A stretch of DNA of 16,560 bases from JAGGVT01 sp965369605. Its GTDB lineage: Bacteria > JAJVIF01 > JAGGVT01. How positions within the stretch are numbered: the stretch's first letter is position 1; each line of letters begins with the position of its first letter. The notes beneath the pieces are model-generated. The model made no database searches, had not been told where the DNA came from, and worked only from the letters and a program-made list of their open reading frames with translations. The DNA lies in contig CBDURE010000078.1 of assembly GCA_965369605.1 (NCBI GenBank), forward strand, positions 1 through 16,560, given 5' to 3'. Positions 1-7,320 of this stretch are shown piece by piece. Both the position numbers and the translations under genes were made by a program.

Positions 1-1
1 A

Positions 2-45
2 CCCACAAGCAGTTGAAATCGCAAGCGATTTCAACTGCTTGTGGG
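2..45. repeat. Perfect 21-bp palindrome with 2-nt loop
   Basis: Bases 2-22 are the exact reverse complement of bases 25-45, separated only by AA. The right arm runs into GGGCGGCACCCGAG, a sequence whose complement recurs at the repeat near 15616-15630. This suggests the palindrome is the inner part of a dispersed repeat cut by the window edge. A stem this long with almost no loop would form a cruciform or strong RNA hairpin. No flanking gene is visible on the left, so its role is unknown. Confidence 0.9.
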
Positions 46-99
46 CGGCACCCGAGTATTTTCAAGAGATCTAGTTATACCGACGGGGTGCTGATGCAC

Positions 100-217
100 C
101 CGGCTTTCCGGCAAGGGTGCCGAAGCTTCCGGTTTTTCCGGCAAGGGTGCCGAAGCTCTCGGCTTTCCGGCAAGGGTGCCGAAGCTTCCGGTTTTTCCGG
201 CAAGGGTGTCGAAGCTC
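100..217. repeat. Tandem repeat, four alternating 29/30-bp units
   Basis: Four head-to-tail units begin at 100, 129, 159 and 188. Each reads approximately CCGGYTTTTCCGGCAAGGG followed by TGCCGAAGCTY. Units 1 and 3 (29 bp, CGGCTTT form) alternate with units 2 and 4 (30 bp, CGGTTTTT form), so the array is really two copies of a 59-bp doublet. Each unit contains a GGCA-AGGG-TGCC mini-hairpin. Short open frames cross it on both strands, but their repetitive composition does not look like protein. No gene is supported in 1-389. Confidence 0.9.
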
Positions 218-249
218 CCGGCGAGTGCTTTTCTACTTGCAACATGTAA

Positions 250-274
250 CCCGGTGTCCCTTCACCGGGGTTTT
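250..274 (+). terminator. GC-rich hairpin followed by TTTT
   Basis: CCCGGTG at 250-256 pairs with CACCGGG at 263-269 across a 6-nt loop, followed by G and TTTT. This is the shape of a short intrinsic terminator reading rightward. No plus-strand gene is visible upstream in the window, so it may serve a gene beyond the left edge or simply belong to the repeat-rich region. Confidence 0.4.
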
Positions 275-296
275 GCGTGAGTTCGCTATGCATTTT

Positions 297-317
297 CCCG
301 GGAAATGGATTCCCGGG
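297..317. terminator. 8-bp stem hairpin downstream of the PD40 gene
   Basis: CCCGGGAA at 297-304 and TTCCCGGG at 310-317 form an 8-bp stem with a 5-nt loop. Read on the minus strand it lies about 75 bp past the stop of the PD40 gene and is followed by AAAATGC rather than a U-run. Read on the plus strand it is followed by CTACATTTTT. It could be a weak bidirectional terminator or a copy of a dispersed palindromic repeat. I cannot distinguish these. Confidence 0.35.
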
Positions 318-337
318 CTACATTTTTAATCTGCTTG

Positions 338-385
338 CTAACTTACTAACCTGCTAACTTACTAACCTGCTAACCTTCTAACTAA
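338..385. repeat. CTAACNNN 8-bp tandem satellite
   Basis: Six consecutive 8-bp units start at 338: CTAACTTA, CTAACCTG, CTAACTTA, CTAACCTG, CTAACCTT, CTAACTAA. The first four form two copies of a 16-bp doublet. The array ends 4 bp before the minus-strand stop codon of the PD40 gene, so it would lie in that gene's 3' untranslated region as GTTAG-type repeats. No function is evident. Confidence 0.85.
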
Positions 386-389
386 CCTA

Positions 390-1538
390 TTAATCCACCC
401 AATCGCAGATAAAAATGCTCATGTCGCGACGGCTTTTGCCGTTTCGGCTTGACGTGAAAGTGAGTTTTTTACCATCACGGCTGAACATCGGGAAAGCATC
501 GAAACCTTCGTAGAAAGTAACCTGCTCAGGATTGGAGCCATCGGCGTCGACAATCCACAGATTAAATCCCATTGGAGATTTACTGCCCAGATCTGATGTG
601 TAGATAATTTTGTTATCACCGGGCATGAAGAACGGGCAGAAATTAACCGCGCCGTTATCTGTAATCTGGATTTTGTTTGCGCCGTCCGAATCCATTACCC
701 AAAGCTGCAAGGGCATTGGTTTAATCCCGAATTGTTCTTTCAGTGTTGTTTGGAAATCAGACATTGCCTCATCAGTTTCAGGATAATATGCTCTGTATGT
801 TATTTTCGTGCCATCCCAGCTGAAGAACGGGCCGCCATCATAACCCGGACTGTGAGTCAGTTGCTTTTTGTTGGAACCGTCAATGTCCATCGTCCAGATT
901 TCCGGATCTCCGGTTGACAGGGAAGTAAACACAATGCTGCTGCCATCGAATGCAAAGGATGATTCAGCGTCGTATCCCCATGCGTCCGTTATCTGATTCA
1001 GATTGCTGCCGTCTGGATTGGCAGTAAAAATGTCCATCTCAGGATGGAATTTCCAGTGGATTAGCCCCTTTCCCATTGGAATCATTTCAGGGCATTCTTT
1101 TTTATGATGGTGAGTGGAGCAATAAAGAATCATGTCATCATCTGGATGCCTGAAGAAACTGCTGGCGCATACGCCACCACCGGTTGAGACCATTTTTTCT
1201 TCGCCGGTTTGCAGGTCAATCATGAAGATCTGGTCACATTCACCTTCTACCTTATGCGCCTGCATGATTAGCCGGGTGCTGTCCGCACTGAAATACGCTT
1301 CCGCGTTTTGCCCCTTCATTGTTATCTGAATCATATTCGCGAGATGTGTCTCGCCCTTATAAATGAGAGGATTGTCAGTGCCATCCTTCAAGGAATCAGT
1401 ATCCGATTGTATTTCAAAAATCTCTTTTTGCCCTTTGGGTTGATCATAAGTTTTGCTATTTGTTTCATGGCAATCCCATGAGACAAAAAGGAGTAATGCA
1501 AAAAGCGCTGCCAAAATCAATGATGAAAAACGTATCAT
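390..1538 (-). CDS. Secreted TolB-like beta-propeller (PD40 repeat) protein
   Basis: This 382-residue protein starts with a hydrophobic export signal (residues 3-20, FSSLILAALFALLLFVS after MIR). Cys23 follows, in a poor lipobox context (SWDC). The rest is TolB/PD40-type propeller blades. Four clear copies of the blade signature are seen: DIFTANPDGSNLNQIT near 169, EIWTMDIDGSNKKQLT near 213, QLWVMDSDGANKIQIT near 278 and NLWIVDADGSNPEQVT near 326. They alternate with strands such as FAFDGSSIVFTS and FSRDGKKLTFTS. Two weaker blades lie at 78-118, giving roughly six. It likely acts outside the cytoplasmic membrane in binding or scaffolding; no catalytic motif is recognisable. The frame opens at 1574, but I place the start at 1538: AAGGAAAGG lies 9 nt upstream, and the inferred transcription start lies downstream of the 1574 codon. 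Confidence 0.87.
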   Translation of the reverse strand: MIRFSSLILAALFALLLFVSWDCHETNSKTYDQPKGQKEIFEIQSDTDSLKDGTDNPLIYKGETHLANMIQITMKGQNAEAYFSADSTRLIMQAHKVEGECDQIFMIDLQTGEEKMVSTGGGVCASSFFRHPDDDMILYCSTHHHKKECPEMIPMGKGLIHWKFHPEMDIFTANPDGSNLNQITDAWGYDAESSFAFDGSSIVFTSLSTGDPEIWTMDIDGSNKKQLTHSPGYDGGPFFSWDGTKITYRAYYPETDEAMSDFQTTLKEQFGIKPMPLQLWVMDSDGANKIQITDNGAVNFCPFFMPGDNKIIYTSDLGSKSPMGFNLWIVDADGSNPEQVTFYEGFDAFPMFSRDGKKLTFTSSRNGKSRRDMSIFICDWVD

Positions 1539-1572
1539 GTGTATGTACCTTTCCTTGTAAAATAATCGATGC

Positions 1573-1600
1573 ATTATAGCATTGCTAATAATTTTGTAAA
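1573..1600 (-). promoter_or_regulatory. Promoter of the PD40 gene
   Basis: On the minus strand TTTACA (1600-1595) and a perfect TATAAT (1578-1573) are separated by 16 nt. This predicts transcription starting near 1566, giving a leader of about 28 nt before the chosen start codon at 1538. Confidence 0.6.
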
Positions 1601-1626
1601 TTCAATCATGCGTAAATCAACTAACC

Positions 1627-1635
1627 TGATATAAT
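1627..1635 (+). promoter_or_regulatory. Extended -10 promoter of the Nudix-synthetase operon
   Basis: TGATATAAT is an exact TGnTATAAT extended -10 element. No good -35 hexamer is found 16-18 nt upstream, as often happens for extended -10 promoters. Transcription would begin near 1642, about 50 nt before the Nudix start codon. It is divergent from the PD40 promoter about 30 bp away. Confidence 0.5.
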
Positions 1636-1691
1636 ATTCCGAATATATATATGAATTGATAAAGGTGTCTTTGTAAGTATACGGAGGTTAT

Positions 1692-2090
1692 ATGTCAGAC
1701 AAACCATTTTCACTCTCAGCTAAAATACTCGTTCGCGACAGCGAAAATCGATGGCTTTTCATACAACGTTCGGATACCAGCAAGTGGAATCCAGGAAAGT
1801 GGGACCTGCCGGGAGGCAAACTCGACCCCGGAGAAACATACATGGTTGGGTTGCTAAGAGAGGTTTCAGAGGAAACGGGTTTGAATGTTATAATTAGCTC
1901 ACTGTTTGGCGCGATTGAGGATGAAACTGATGATTTCAGGATTGCCCATCTTGTCATGGCTGGGGATTATGTGTCAGGCGAAGTTAAATTGAGCCGGGAA
2001 CATATGGATTATAAATGGGTCAGGCAGGAAACTGCTCTTGAAATGGATTTGTGCGATTTTCTAAGGAATCTAATCGAAACGAGGATGTAA
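1692..2090 (+). CDS. Nudix hydrolase
   Basis: This 132-residue protein is a compact single-domain Nudix enzyme. The Nudix box GX5EX7REUXEEXGU is complete at residues 42-64: G42, E48, R56-E57, E60-E61, G63 and L64. These are the residues that bind the divalent metals and hydrolyse nucleoside diphosphates linked to another moiety. The preceding stretch SKWNPGKWDLPGG is typical of the family. GGAGG lies 4 nt before the ATG. The substrate cannot be read from sequence. The following synthetase gene begins only 4 nt after the stop, so the two are surely co-transcribed. That makes an alarmone or another nucleotide made or sensed by the neighbour a reasonable guess (inference). MutT-like and NADH/ADP-ribose pyrophosphatase activities remain alternatives. 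Confidence 0.95.
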   Translation: MSDKPFSLSAKILVRDSENRWLFIQRSDTSKWNPGKWDLPGGKLDPGETYMVGLLREVSEETGLNVIISSLFGAIEDETDDFRIAHLVMAGDYVSGEVKLSREHMDYKWVRQETALEMDLCDFLRNLIETRM

Positions 2091-2094
2091 TTAA

Positions 2095-4584
2095 ATGTCA
2101 GAAGGAAAAATCGATAAAAAGTGGGTAGCGGAACAGGTGAAGGAATACACCGATGTTTATCCGCGCTATGATGAATACTCTACGGTTCTACATGCGATTC
2201 TCAAGTCAGTGATGAAAAAGACAGCTCCGATGTCAATTATCCAGACGAGAGTTAAGACGATACCCAGTTTCACGAAAAAGGCGATTAAAAAAGCTGAGAC
2301 AAGGAAAAATCCAGTTGAGGAATTTACCGACTTGTGCGGTGCGCGTGTCATTGTCCCAACGCGTGACTATATCGAACCTGTCTGCGATTTCATCAAGGAG
2401 TTTTTTGAAATAGACTGGAAAAACAGCCTTGATGTCAGTGAACGTCTCAAAGTTAATGAATTCGGATATCGTTCGATTCATTATATCGTTGAACTTAAAC
2501 CCGGAAACACATCCTGGAAAAATTCAATATTTGACATCCCCAAAAGCTTATTTCCGGATGATGAGACACCGATGAAGGCGGAGATTCAGATAAAGACACT
2601 GCTGGAACATGGATGGGCTGAGTATTCGCATGACCTTGCATACAAAGGCTCATTCAAACTGCCGAAAATTATTAACCGTGAACTAGCGGTTGTATCCGCG
2701 CTGCTTGAAAGCGTTGACTCATCGCTGACAAGAATCAACGACAGGATTCGAAAATACACCGCTAGCTATGATTCCTACATGACAGTTGACCAGATAAAAT
2801 CTGAAATTGATACCCACGAGTTAATTCTCGAATACTCACCGGAAGAATTCATGATTGCCAGCAAGATAGGAAAACTGGCGATTTCAATTGGCGAATGGCA
2901 GAAAGCGATTGATGTGCTTGAAAAGTACGTTGACACTTCTTATCAGCCAATTCTGAGAGATCTTGGAATAGCTGTATGCAAACTCAATAAGGGCGATACT
3001 GATTCATCTGCATATAAAAAAGGCCAGGAGTATCTCGAACGAGCGATTGAACTTGATGAAACCGACGTTGACGCCATATCTTCGCTCGCGGGAACATGGA
3101 AAGGGATCGATGAGGATAAAACGCTTCTGCTCTACAAGAAAGCTCTTGAGATAGATCCGGGAGACCCATATGTTCTCGGCAACTGCCTTGAGTACGAAAT
3201 CAAATCGAGAAACGATGCGACTGTTGTTTCTCTGATGTCCATGCCTATTAATTCCGCAATTAATCGCTGCTGGGAACAGGCTGAGGTCGGTTCGAACTAT
3301 CCGTGGGCTTTTTATGACCTTGGCAAATTATATCTTCTTGTCGGGCAGCCATACCTGAGCATGATGGCTTATCTTAAAGCGATAGAAATTTCAACTGCTT
3401 TGTTTATGGTTGAAACATCCATGAAATCGCTTGAACATATCAAACTGGCAATTGGTTCATTGTATGATTGGGCTGACTATCTGTTTAAAATCGGAATGTT
3501 TCTTAAAAGCGGAACTGACAAGACAATAGATGAAATCAAGCAATCAGCGTCAAAAGGACAAAATATAATTAAAGGCGATGTAGCAATCGTTGTTGGCTCG
3601 TGTAATTCGATGAAGGACGATGAGCGCGACAAATACAGCGCCCTTCTCATTGACGCTTTTAAGGATTATCACGGCACAGTTATTTCCGGTGGAACCAAAC
3701 AAGGCATCAGTGGAATTGTCGGTGATTTGCAGGAAACCTATCCAAATGCAATTAACACAATTGGATATGTTCCAACTGAACCCAAATGGGGCATTAAAAT
3801 AGATGACAGGTACTCGGAGATAATCACAACCCAAACATCAGAATTCAATCCGTTACAGTCTTTGCAGTACTGGATTGACATTATCGCTGCGGGAATTGAC
3901 CCTAAAACCGTGAAATTGGTTGGCATCGGCGGCAATTCACTCTCAGCATTCGAGATAGCGATGGCGATTGTAGTTGGAGCAAAAGTAGTAGTCCTGGAAA
4001 GGCCAAAGGTGCCGTCAGAATTGCAGGATGATGAAATCCTCCTTGCTGATTTGAACAATCTTGAAATATTCCCCTCTAACAGATACATGCTGCCGGCGTT
4101 TATTGGAACAGGCACAATGAAACTGCCTGATGAGATTCGTGAAAAACTGGCACAATACATTCACAGCAGATACAGGACGAATTACCCGCCACAGCTGATC
4201 CTGACTCCTGAATCGATGGTCGATTGGGATGACCTTTCGGATGAGCTTAAGGAATCGAACAGGCAGAATGTCGATCACATAGTGCAGAAACTCAACGAGA
4301 TTGGCTTTGTGATTGAAGAAGTGGATATCGAAGAAAAAACACTGAAACCATTTACTGATGAACAGATTGAAATAATGGCTGAGATGGAACACGCCCGTTG
4401 GATGGCAGAGAAAATGGTTGCCGGATGGAAATATGGCAAACATAAAGACATTGGCAAAAAAGAACACCCTTCGATTGTCTCATGGCGTGAGCTCAGTGAT
4501 GCCATGAAGGATATCGACAGGAACCTAATTAGAAACATGCCCTGGTTCCCGGCTGAATTGAAACTTCGTGTCAAGCCAAAATAG
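2095..4584 (+). CDS. RelA/SpoT synthetase - TPR - SLOG (LSDAT) - RyR fusion protein
   Basis: An 829-residue cytosolic multidomain protein. Residues about 45-205 match a RelA/SpoT synthetase: DLCGARVIV with Asp79, FGYRSIH with Tyr125, and AEIQIKT with Glu163, followed by HGWAEYSHDLAYK. These correspond to the Mg-binding Asp, stacking Tyr and catalytic Glu of small alarmone synthetases. No HD hydrolase domain is present. Residues about 250-455 are helical TPR-like repeats (AIDVLEKY, YLERAIELDE, LLYKKALEIDPGDP). Residues about 494-670 look like a SLOG domain of the LSDAT/TRPM type: GDVAIVVGSCNSM, VISGGTKQGISG (529-540) and VGIGGNSLSAFEIAMA (609-624). Residues about 760-822 match RyR: EHARWMAEKMVAGWKYG, KKEHPSIVSW, DIDRNLIRNMP. 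The SD GAGGA lies inside the end of the Nudix gene. The TAG stop coincides with the end of a MITE-like element. Probable role: making a nucleotide signal in response to a nucleotide ligand. The domain calls are strong; the reaction product is inference. Confidence 0.9.
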   Translation: MSEGKIDKKWVAEQVKEYTDVYPRYDEYSTVLHAILKSVMKKTAPMSIIQTRVKTIPSFTKKAIKKAETRKNPVEEFTDLCGARVIVPTRDYIEPVCDFIKEFFEIDWKNSLDVSERLKVNEFGYRSIHYIVELKPGNTSWKNSIFDIPKSLFPDDETPMKAEIQIKTLLEHGWAEYSHDLAYKGSFKLPKIINRELAVVSALLESVDSSLTRINDRIRKYTASYDSYMTVDQIKSEIDTHELILEYSPEEFMIASKIGKLAISIGEWQKAIDVLEKYVDTSYQPILRDLGIAVCKLNKGDTDSSAYKKGQEYLERAIELDETDVDAISSLAGTWKGIDEDKTLLLYKKALEIDPGDPYVLGNCLEYEIKSRNDATVVSLMSMPINSAINRCWEQAEVGSNYPWAFYDLGKLYLLVGQPYLSMMAYLKAIEISTALFMVETSMKSLEHIKLAIGSLYDWADYLFKIGMFLKSGTDKTIDEIKQSASKGQNIIKGDVAIVVGSCNSMKDDERDKYSALLIDAFKDYHGTVISGGTKQGISGIVGDLQETYPNAINTIGYVPTEPKWGIKIDDRYSEIITTQTSEFNPLQSLQYWIDIIAAGIDPKTVKLVGIGGNSLSAFEIAMAIVVGAKVVVLERPKVPSELQDDEILLADLNNLEIFPSNRYMLPAFIGTGTMKLPDEIREKLAQYIHSRYRTNYPPQLILTPESMVDWDDLSDELKESNRQNVDHIVQKLNEIGFVIEEVDIEEKTLKPFTDEQIEIMAEMEHARWMAEKMVAGWKYGKHKDIGKKEHPSIVSWRELSDAMKDIDRNLIRNMPWFPAELKLRVKPK

Positions 4585-4956
4585 CTAGTCGTTCCTGAAA
4601 ACGTTCAGAAAATCACTGTTTATAGGAATTGCGAGAAAAAACTAGTTAGTTGAAATAGCAAGGATTATTAAAAAAGACTCAAATCATTGTGATTTTGTGG
4701 TAGCGGTAAAAGCTGAACCTGGGAGCGCTGGTCTCTGACCGGCACCTGTGTTAGGTTAATAGAAATCAATTGAGCTTGTCCAACAAACGAAATACCAAAA
4801 GATAGGCGTTGAATTAATCAACCATGTTTGTAAAATTCCCGATGTTACATTTTAATTAGCCCGTTCAGGTGCCGGTCAGAGACCAGCGCTCCCAGGAAAA
4901 GATATTTATATAAAACGCAGTAATTTAAAACATGGTTTTTCAGGGACGACTAGCTA
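4582..4956. mobile_element. 375-bp MITE-like element with 20-bp terminal inverted repeats
   Basis: TAGCTAGTCGTTCCTGAAAA (4582-4601) is matched in inverted orientation by 4937-4956, with a single mismatch. Both outer ends are TA, compatible with TA-target insertion of the Tc1/mariner-IS630 kind. The element encodes no protein of note and contains an inner 31-bp inverted repeat. The left end overlaps the stop codon of the upstream gene. Removing the element and one TA would leave AAA TAA AAC, restoring a stop at the same codon. The rest of the gap to 5045 shows only a weak GATAAT (5006-5011) and no convincing gene. Confidence 0.7.
4718..4896. repeat. 31-bp perfect inverted repeat with 117-bp spacer
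   Basis: Bases 4718-4748 (starting CCTGGGAGCGCTGG) are the exact reverse complement of 4866-4896. The arms are GC-rich while the spacer and the surrounding element are AT-rich. This suggests the inner structure is a separate palindromic repeat nested inside the MITE-like element. The RNA from either strand would form a long stable stem. Confidence 0.9.
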
Positions 4957-5045
4957 AAACCGGATTATGATATTTACTGCATCACAGAAGAACACACATT
5001 TTGTCGATAATGACTATGTAAGAATTTCTTCTGTCAGATAGAGCG

Positions 5046-7238
5046 ATGAAAAACGACAGCAACAGAAAACTCAGTACTTTTCTCGGGGTTTATACTCCGA
5101 CAGTTCTGACCATTCTGGGCGCGATTATGTATCTCAGGTCGGGATGGCTTGTCGGACATCTGGGAATCAGCCTCGCCCTGATTATTGTTGTGATAGCGAA
5201 CGCAATCACACTTATCACAACGCTGTCATTTTCATCCGTTGCGACTAACATTCGTGTCGGAGTAGGGGGAGCGTACTATATAATCTCGCGCAGCCTTGGA
5301 ATTGAACTGGGCGGCGCGATTGGCTTTCCGCTTTTTCTCTCACAGGCATTTTCAGTAACACTGTACGCTTTCGGACTCGCCGAGTCGCTGCGGCTTGTAA
5401 TGCCTGATGTTCCGGTGCAAATTGCAGCGTTTATAATAATTCTTGTTGTCGCCGGTCTCTCATTTATTGGCGCGAGTTATGCATTAAAAGCGCAGATTCC
5501 CGTTATGGTTTTCATTGGCGTATCGATTATCGCTCTTGTCATCGGAGCGATAATGAAATCATCCGCCACTCAATTGCCGGTTTTACCGCCATCCGGTGAA
5601 ATAACGTTCTGGCATGGATTCGCGGTTTTCTTCCCCGCTGTTACCGGCGTTATGGCTGGGTTGGGTTTGTCCGGCGATCTTAAAAACCCGGGACGGGCAA
5701 TTCCTCTGGGAGCGCTTCTTGCTGTATTAACGGGTTTTGTAATCTATATGTTTCTTCCTGTTTTTCTTGCTATGGGAGCAAGCCCGGAGGAACTTAGAAC
5801 CAATCCGATGATCTGGGCAAAGATTGCGCCTTTGGGAATATGGCTGATACTACCCGGTTTGTGGGGAGCTATTTTCTCATCCGCTGTAGGTTCAATGCTT
5901 GGCGCACCGAGAACTCTTCAGGCTCTAGCAAAGGATGGCCTGTTGCCGGGATTTCTTCGCGGGAAAAAAGGAGGAATATTTGAACTCGCTCCCGGATTTA
6001 TAGTCAGTATTGCAATTGCACTTGCCGCGGTCTTGCTTGGAAACCTAAACGCTGTCGCTCCTGTCGCGACAATGTTCTTTCTCACAATATACGGCACATT
6101 GAACATAGTCGCCGCGATTGAGACTATAAGCGGGGACACATCATGGCGGCCCAAACTAAGGGTGCCGTGGATTATCAGTTTGGTTGGCGGAGTTGGATGT
6201 TTTGTCGCGATGTTCCTTATAAATCCTCTTTTTGGAATGATCGCAATATTGTCGGAACTTCTACTCTGGTCATTCTTCTCACGAAGGGAGCGAACAAGGC
6301 GATGGGGGGACGCGCGTCGCGGTGTCTTTGAGAGTTTGATTAGATGGGCGTTGCTTCGATTGAAAAGCCATCCCATGAGCGCGAGAAACTGGCGTCCGCA
6401 TGTCCTGGTTTTTGTATCTGACCCAATTAAACAGATTGACCTTATTCGTTTTGGCGACTGGTTCAGTCATGGAAGGGGAGTTGTTACGGTATGTGAACTT
6501 ATTGTCGCCGACCTTCTAAGCGATAATCTTGACCTTATTAATAAGAGAACCAAAATCCAAAATATAATGGACAAGGAGCATCTTGTTGTATTTGCGGAGG
6601 TGAACGTTGTCCATGATATTGTCGAGGGAATTACAAATGTCTCGCAGGCAAACGGCATGGCTGGACTGCAGAGCAATACTGTAATGCTCGGTTTGCCTAA
6701 AAACAGGGAACTTCTCGTTGAGTTTCTGCGTGTTATGCATCGATTGGAGCATCTCAAGAAATCATTAATAATCGGACGAGCGCAATCAGGGCATTATTCA
6801 TCGAAAGATAGCGCTCATCGAAAGATTCTTGTCTGGTGGCGAGGCATGCAGTACAACGGTGATTTAATGCTGCTTCTTGCATACCTCCTGAAAAGGAATC
6901 CTGAATGGCACGGCGCGCATGTGCAGGTCATGAGCATTGCTCCCGACCATGTCATGAAGGATAGCATCGAAAGAAATCTTAAAAAACTAATCAGCGAAAT
7001 TCGTATTGATGCTGAACCGCATGTCATGATCAAGCCGGAGGGGCAAAGCGTAACTGATTTTATCCATCAGGAAAGCTTAAACGCCGATGCTGTTTTCTTC
7101 GGGCTTGCTACTCCAAAAAAGGGTGAGGAGATGGAATACTCAAAGCGGATGGAGGAACTCGCTCGCGACCTGCCAACCGTCTTTTTTGTGAAAAATTCCA
7201 GCATGTTCATTGGTGAACTTCTCAAAAGTGACGAATAA
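5046..7238 (+). CDS. SLC12-type cation-chloride cotransporter homologue (APC superfamily)
   Basis: A 730-residue integral membrane protein, about 12 membrane segments in residues 12-412 plus a long cytoplasmic C-terminal domain (about 450-730). The family signatures are clear: FLGVYTPTVLTILGAIMYLR (12-31) in TM1, TNIRVGVGGAYYIISRSLG (67-85), and FFPAVTGVMAGLGLSGDLK (195-213) in the central unwound-helix region. The C-terminal half carries SARNWRPHVLVFVSDP (445-460), as in eukaryotic and prokaryotic CCC proteins. Family members move Na+, K+ and Cl- or, in some bacterial relatives, amino acids or other substrates; the ion cannot be assigned here. A start-proximal SD is weak (AGAG). The gene stands alone after the MITE-like element. 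Length fits prokaryotic members, which are shorter than the animal proteins. Confidence 0.9.
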   Translation: MKNDSNRKLSTFLGVYTPTVLTILGAIMYLRSGWLVGHLGISLALIIVVIANAITLITTLSFSSVATNIRVGVGGAYYIISRSLGIELGGAIGFPLFLSQAFSVTLYAFGLAESLRLVMPDVPVQIAAFIIILVVAGLSFIGASYALKAQIPVMVFIGVSIIALVIGAIMKSSATQLPVLPPSGEITFWHGFAVFFPAVTGVMAGLGLSGDLKNPGRAIPLGALLAVLTGFVIYMFLPVFLAMGASPEELRTNPMIWAKIAPLGIWLILPGLWGAIFSSAVGSMLGAPRTLQALAKDGLLPGFLRGKKGGIFELAPGFIVSIAIALAAVLLGNLNAVAPVATMFFLTIYGTLNIVAAIETISGDTSWRPKLRVPWIISLVGGVGCFVAMFLINPLFGMIAILSELLLWSFFSRRERTRRWGDARRGVFESLIRWALLRLKSHPMSARNWRPHVLVFVSDPIKQIDLIRFGDWFSHGRGVVTVCELIVADLLSDNLDLINKRTKIQNIMDKEHLVVFAEVNVVHDIVEGITNVSQANGMAGLQSNTVMLGLPKNRELLVEFLRVMHRLEHLKKSLIIGRAQSGHYSSKDSAHRKILVWWRGMQYNGDLMLLLAYLLKRNPEWHGAHVQVMSIAPDHVMKDSIERNLKKLISEIRIDAEPHVMIKPEGQSVTDFIHQESLNADAVFFGLATPKKGEEMEYSKRMEELARDLPTVFFVKNSSMFIGELLKSDE

Positions 7239-7320
7239 TAGAAACATTATATGGTTGCTCAAAACATCAATTTGATATACGATAAGTGGGAAAAATGATA
7301 TCAATAATACGGAGAATGTA

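Noticed and set aside
13..329. Overlapping short open frames on both strands across the left-edge repeats
   Set aside because: They are a by-product of the 29/30-bp repeat; composition is low-complexity (Arg, Phe, Gly, Ser), and no ribosome site or family resemblance is seen.
1536..1574. Upstream start at 1574 for the PD40 protein
   Set aside because: It would put a charged extension before the signal peptide, lacks an SD, and lies upstream of the predicted transcription start.
3388..3402. Match of ATTTCAACTGCTT to the left-edge palindrome
   Set aside because: A 13-bp match in a 16.5-kb window is expected by chance, and this one lies inside the synthetase coding sequence.
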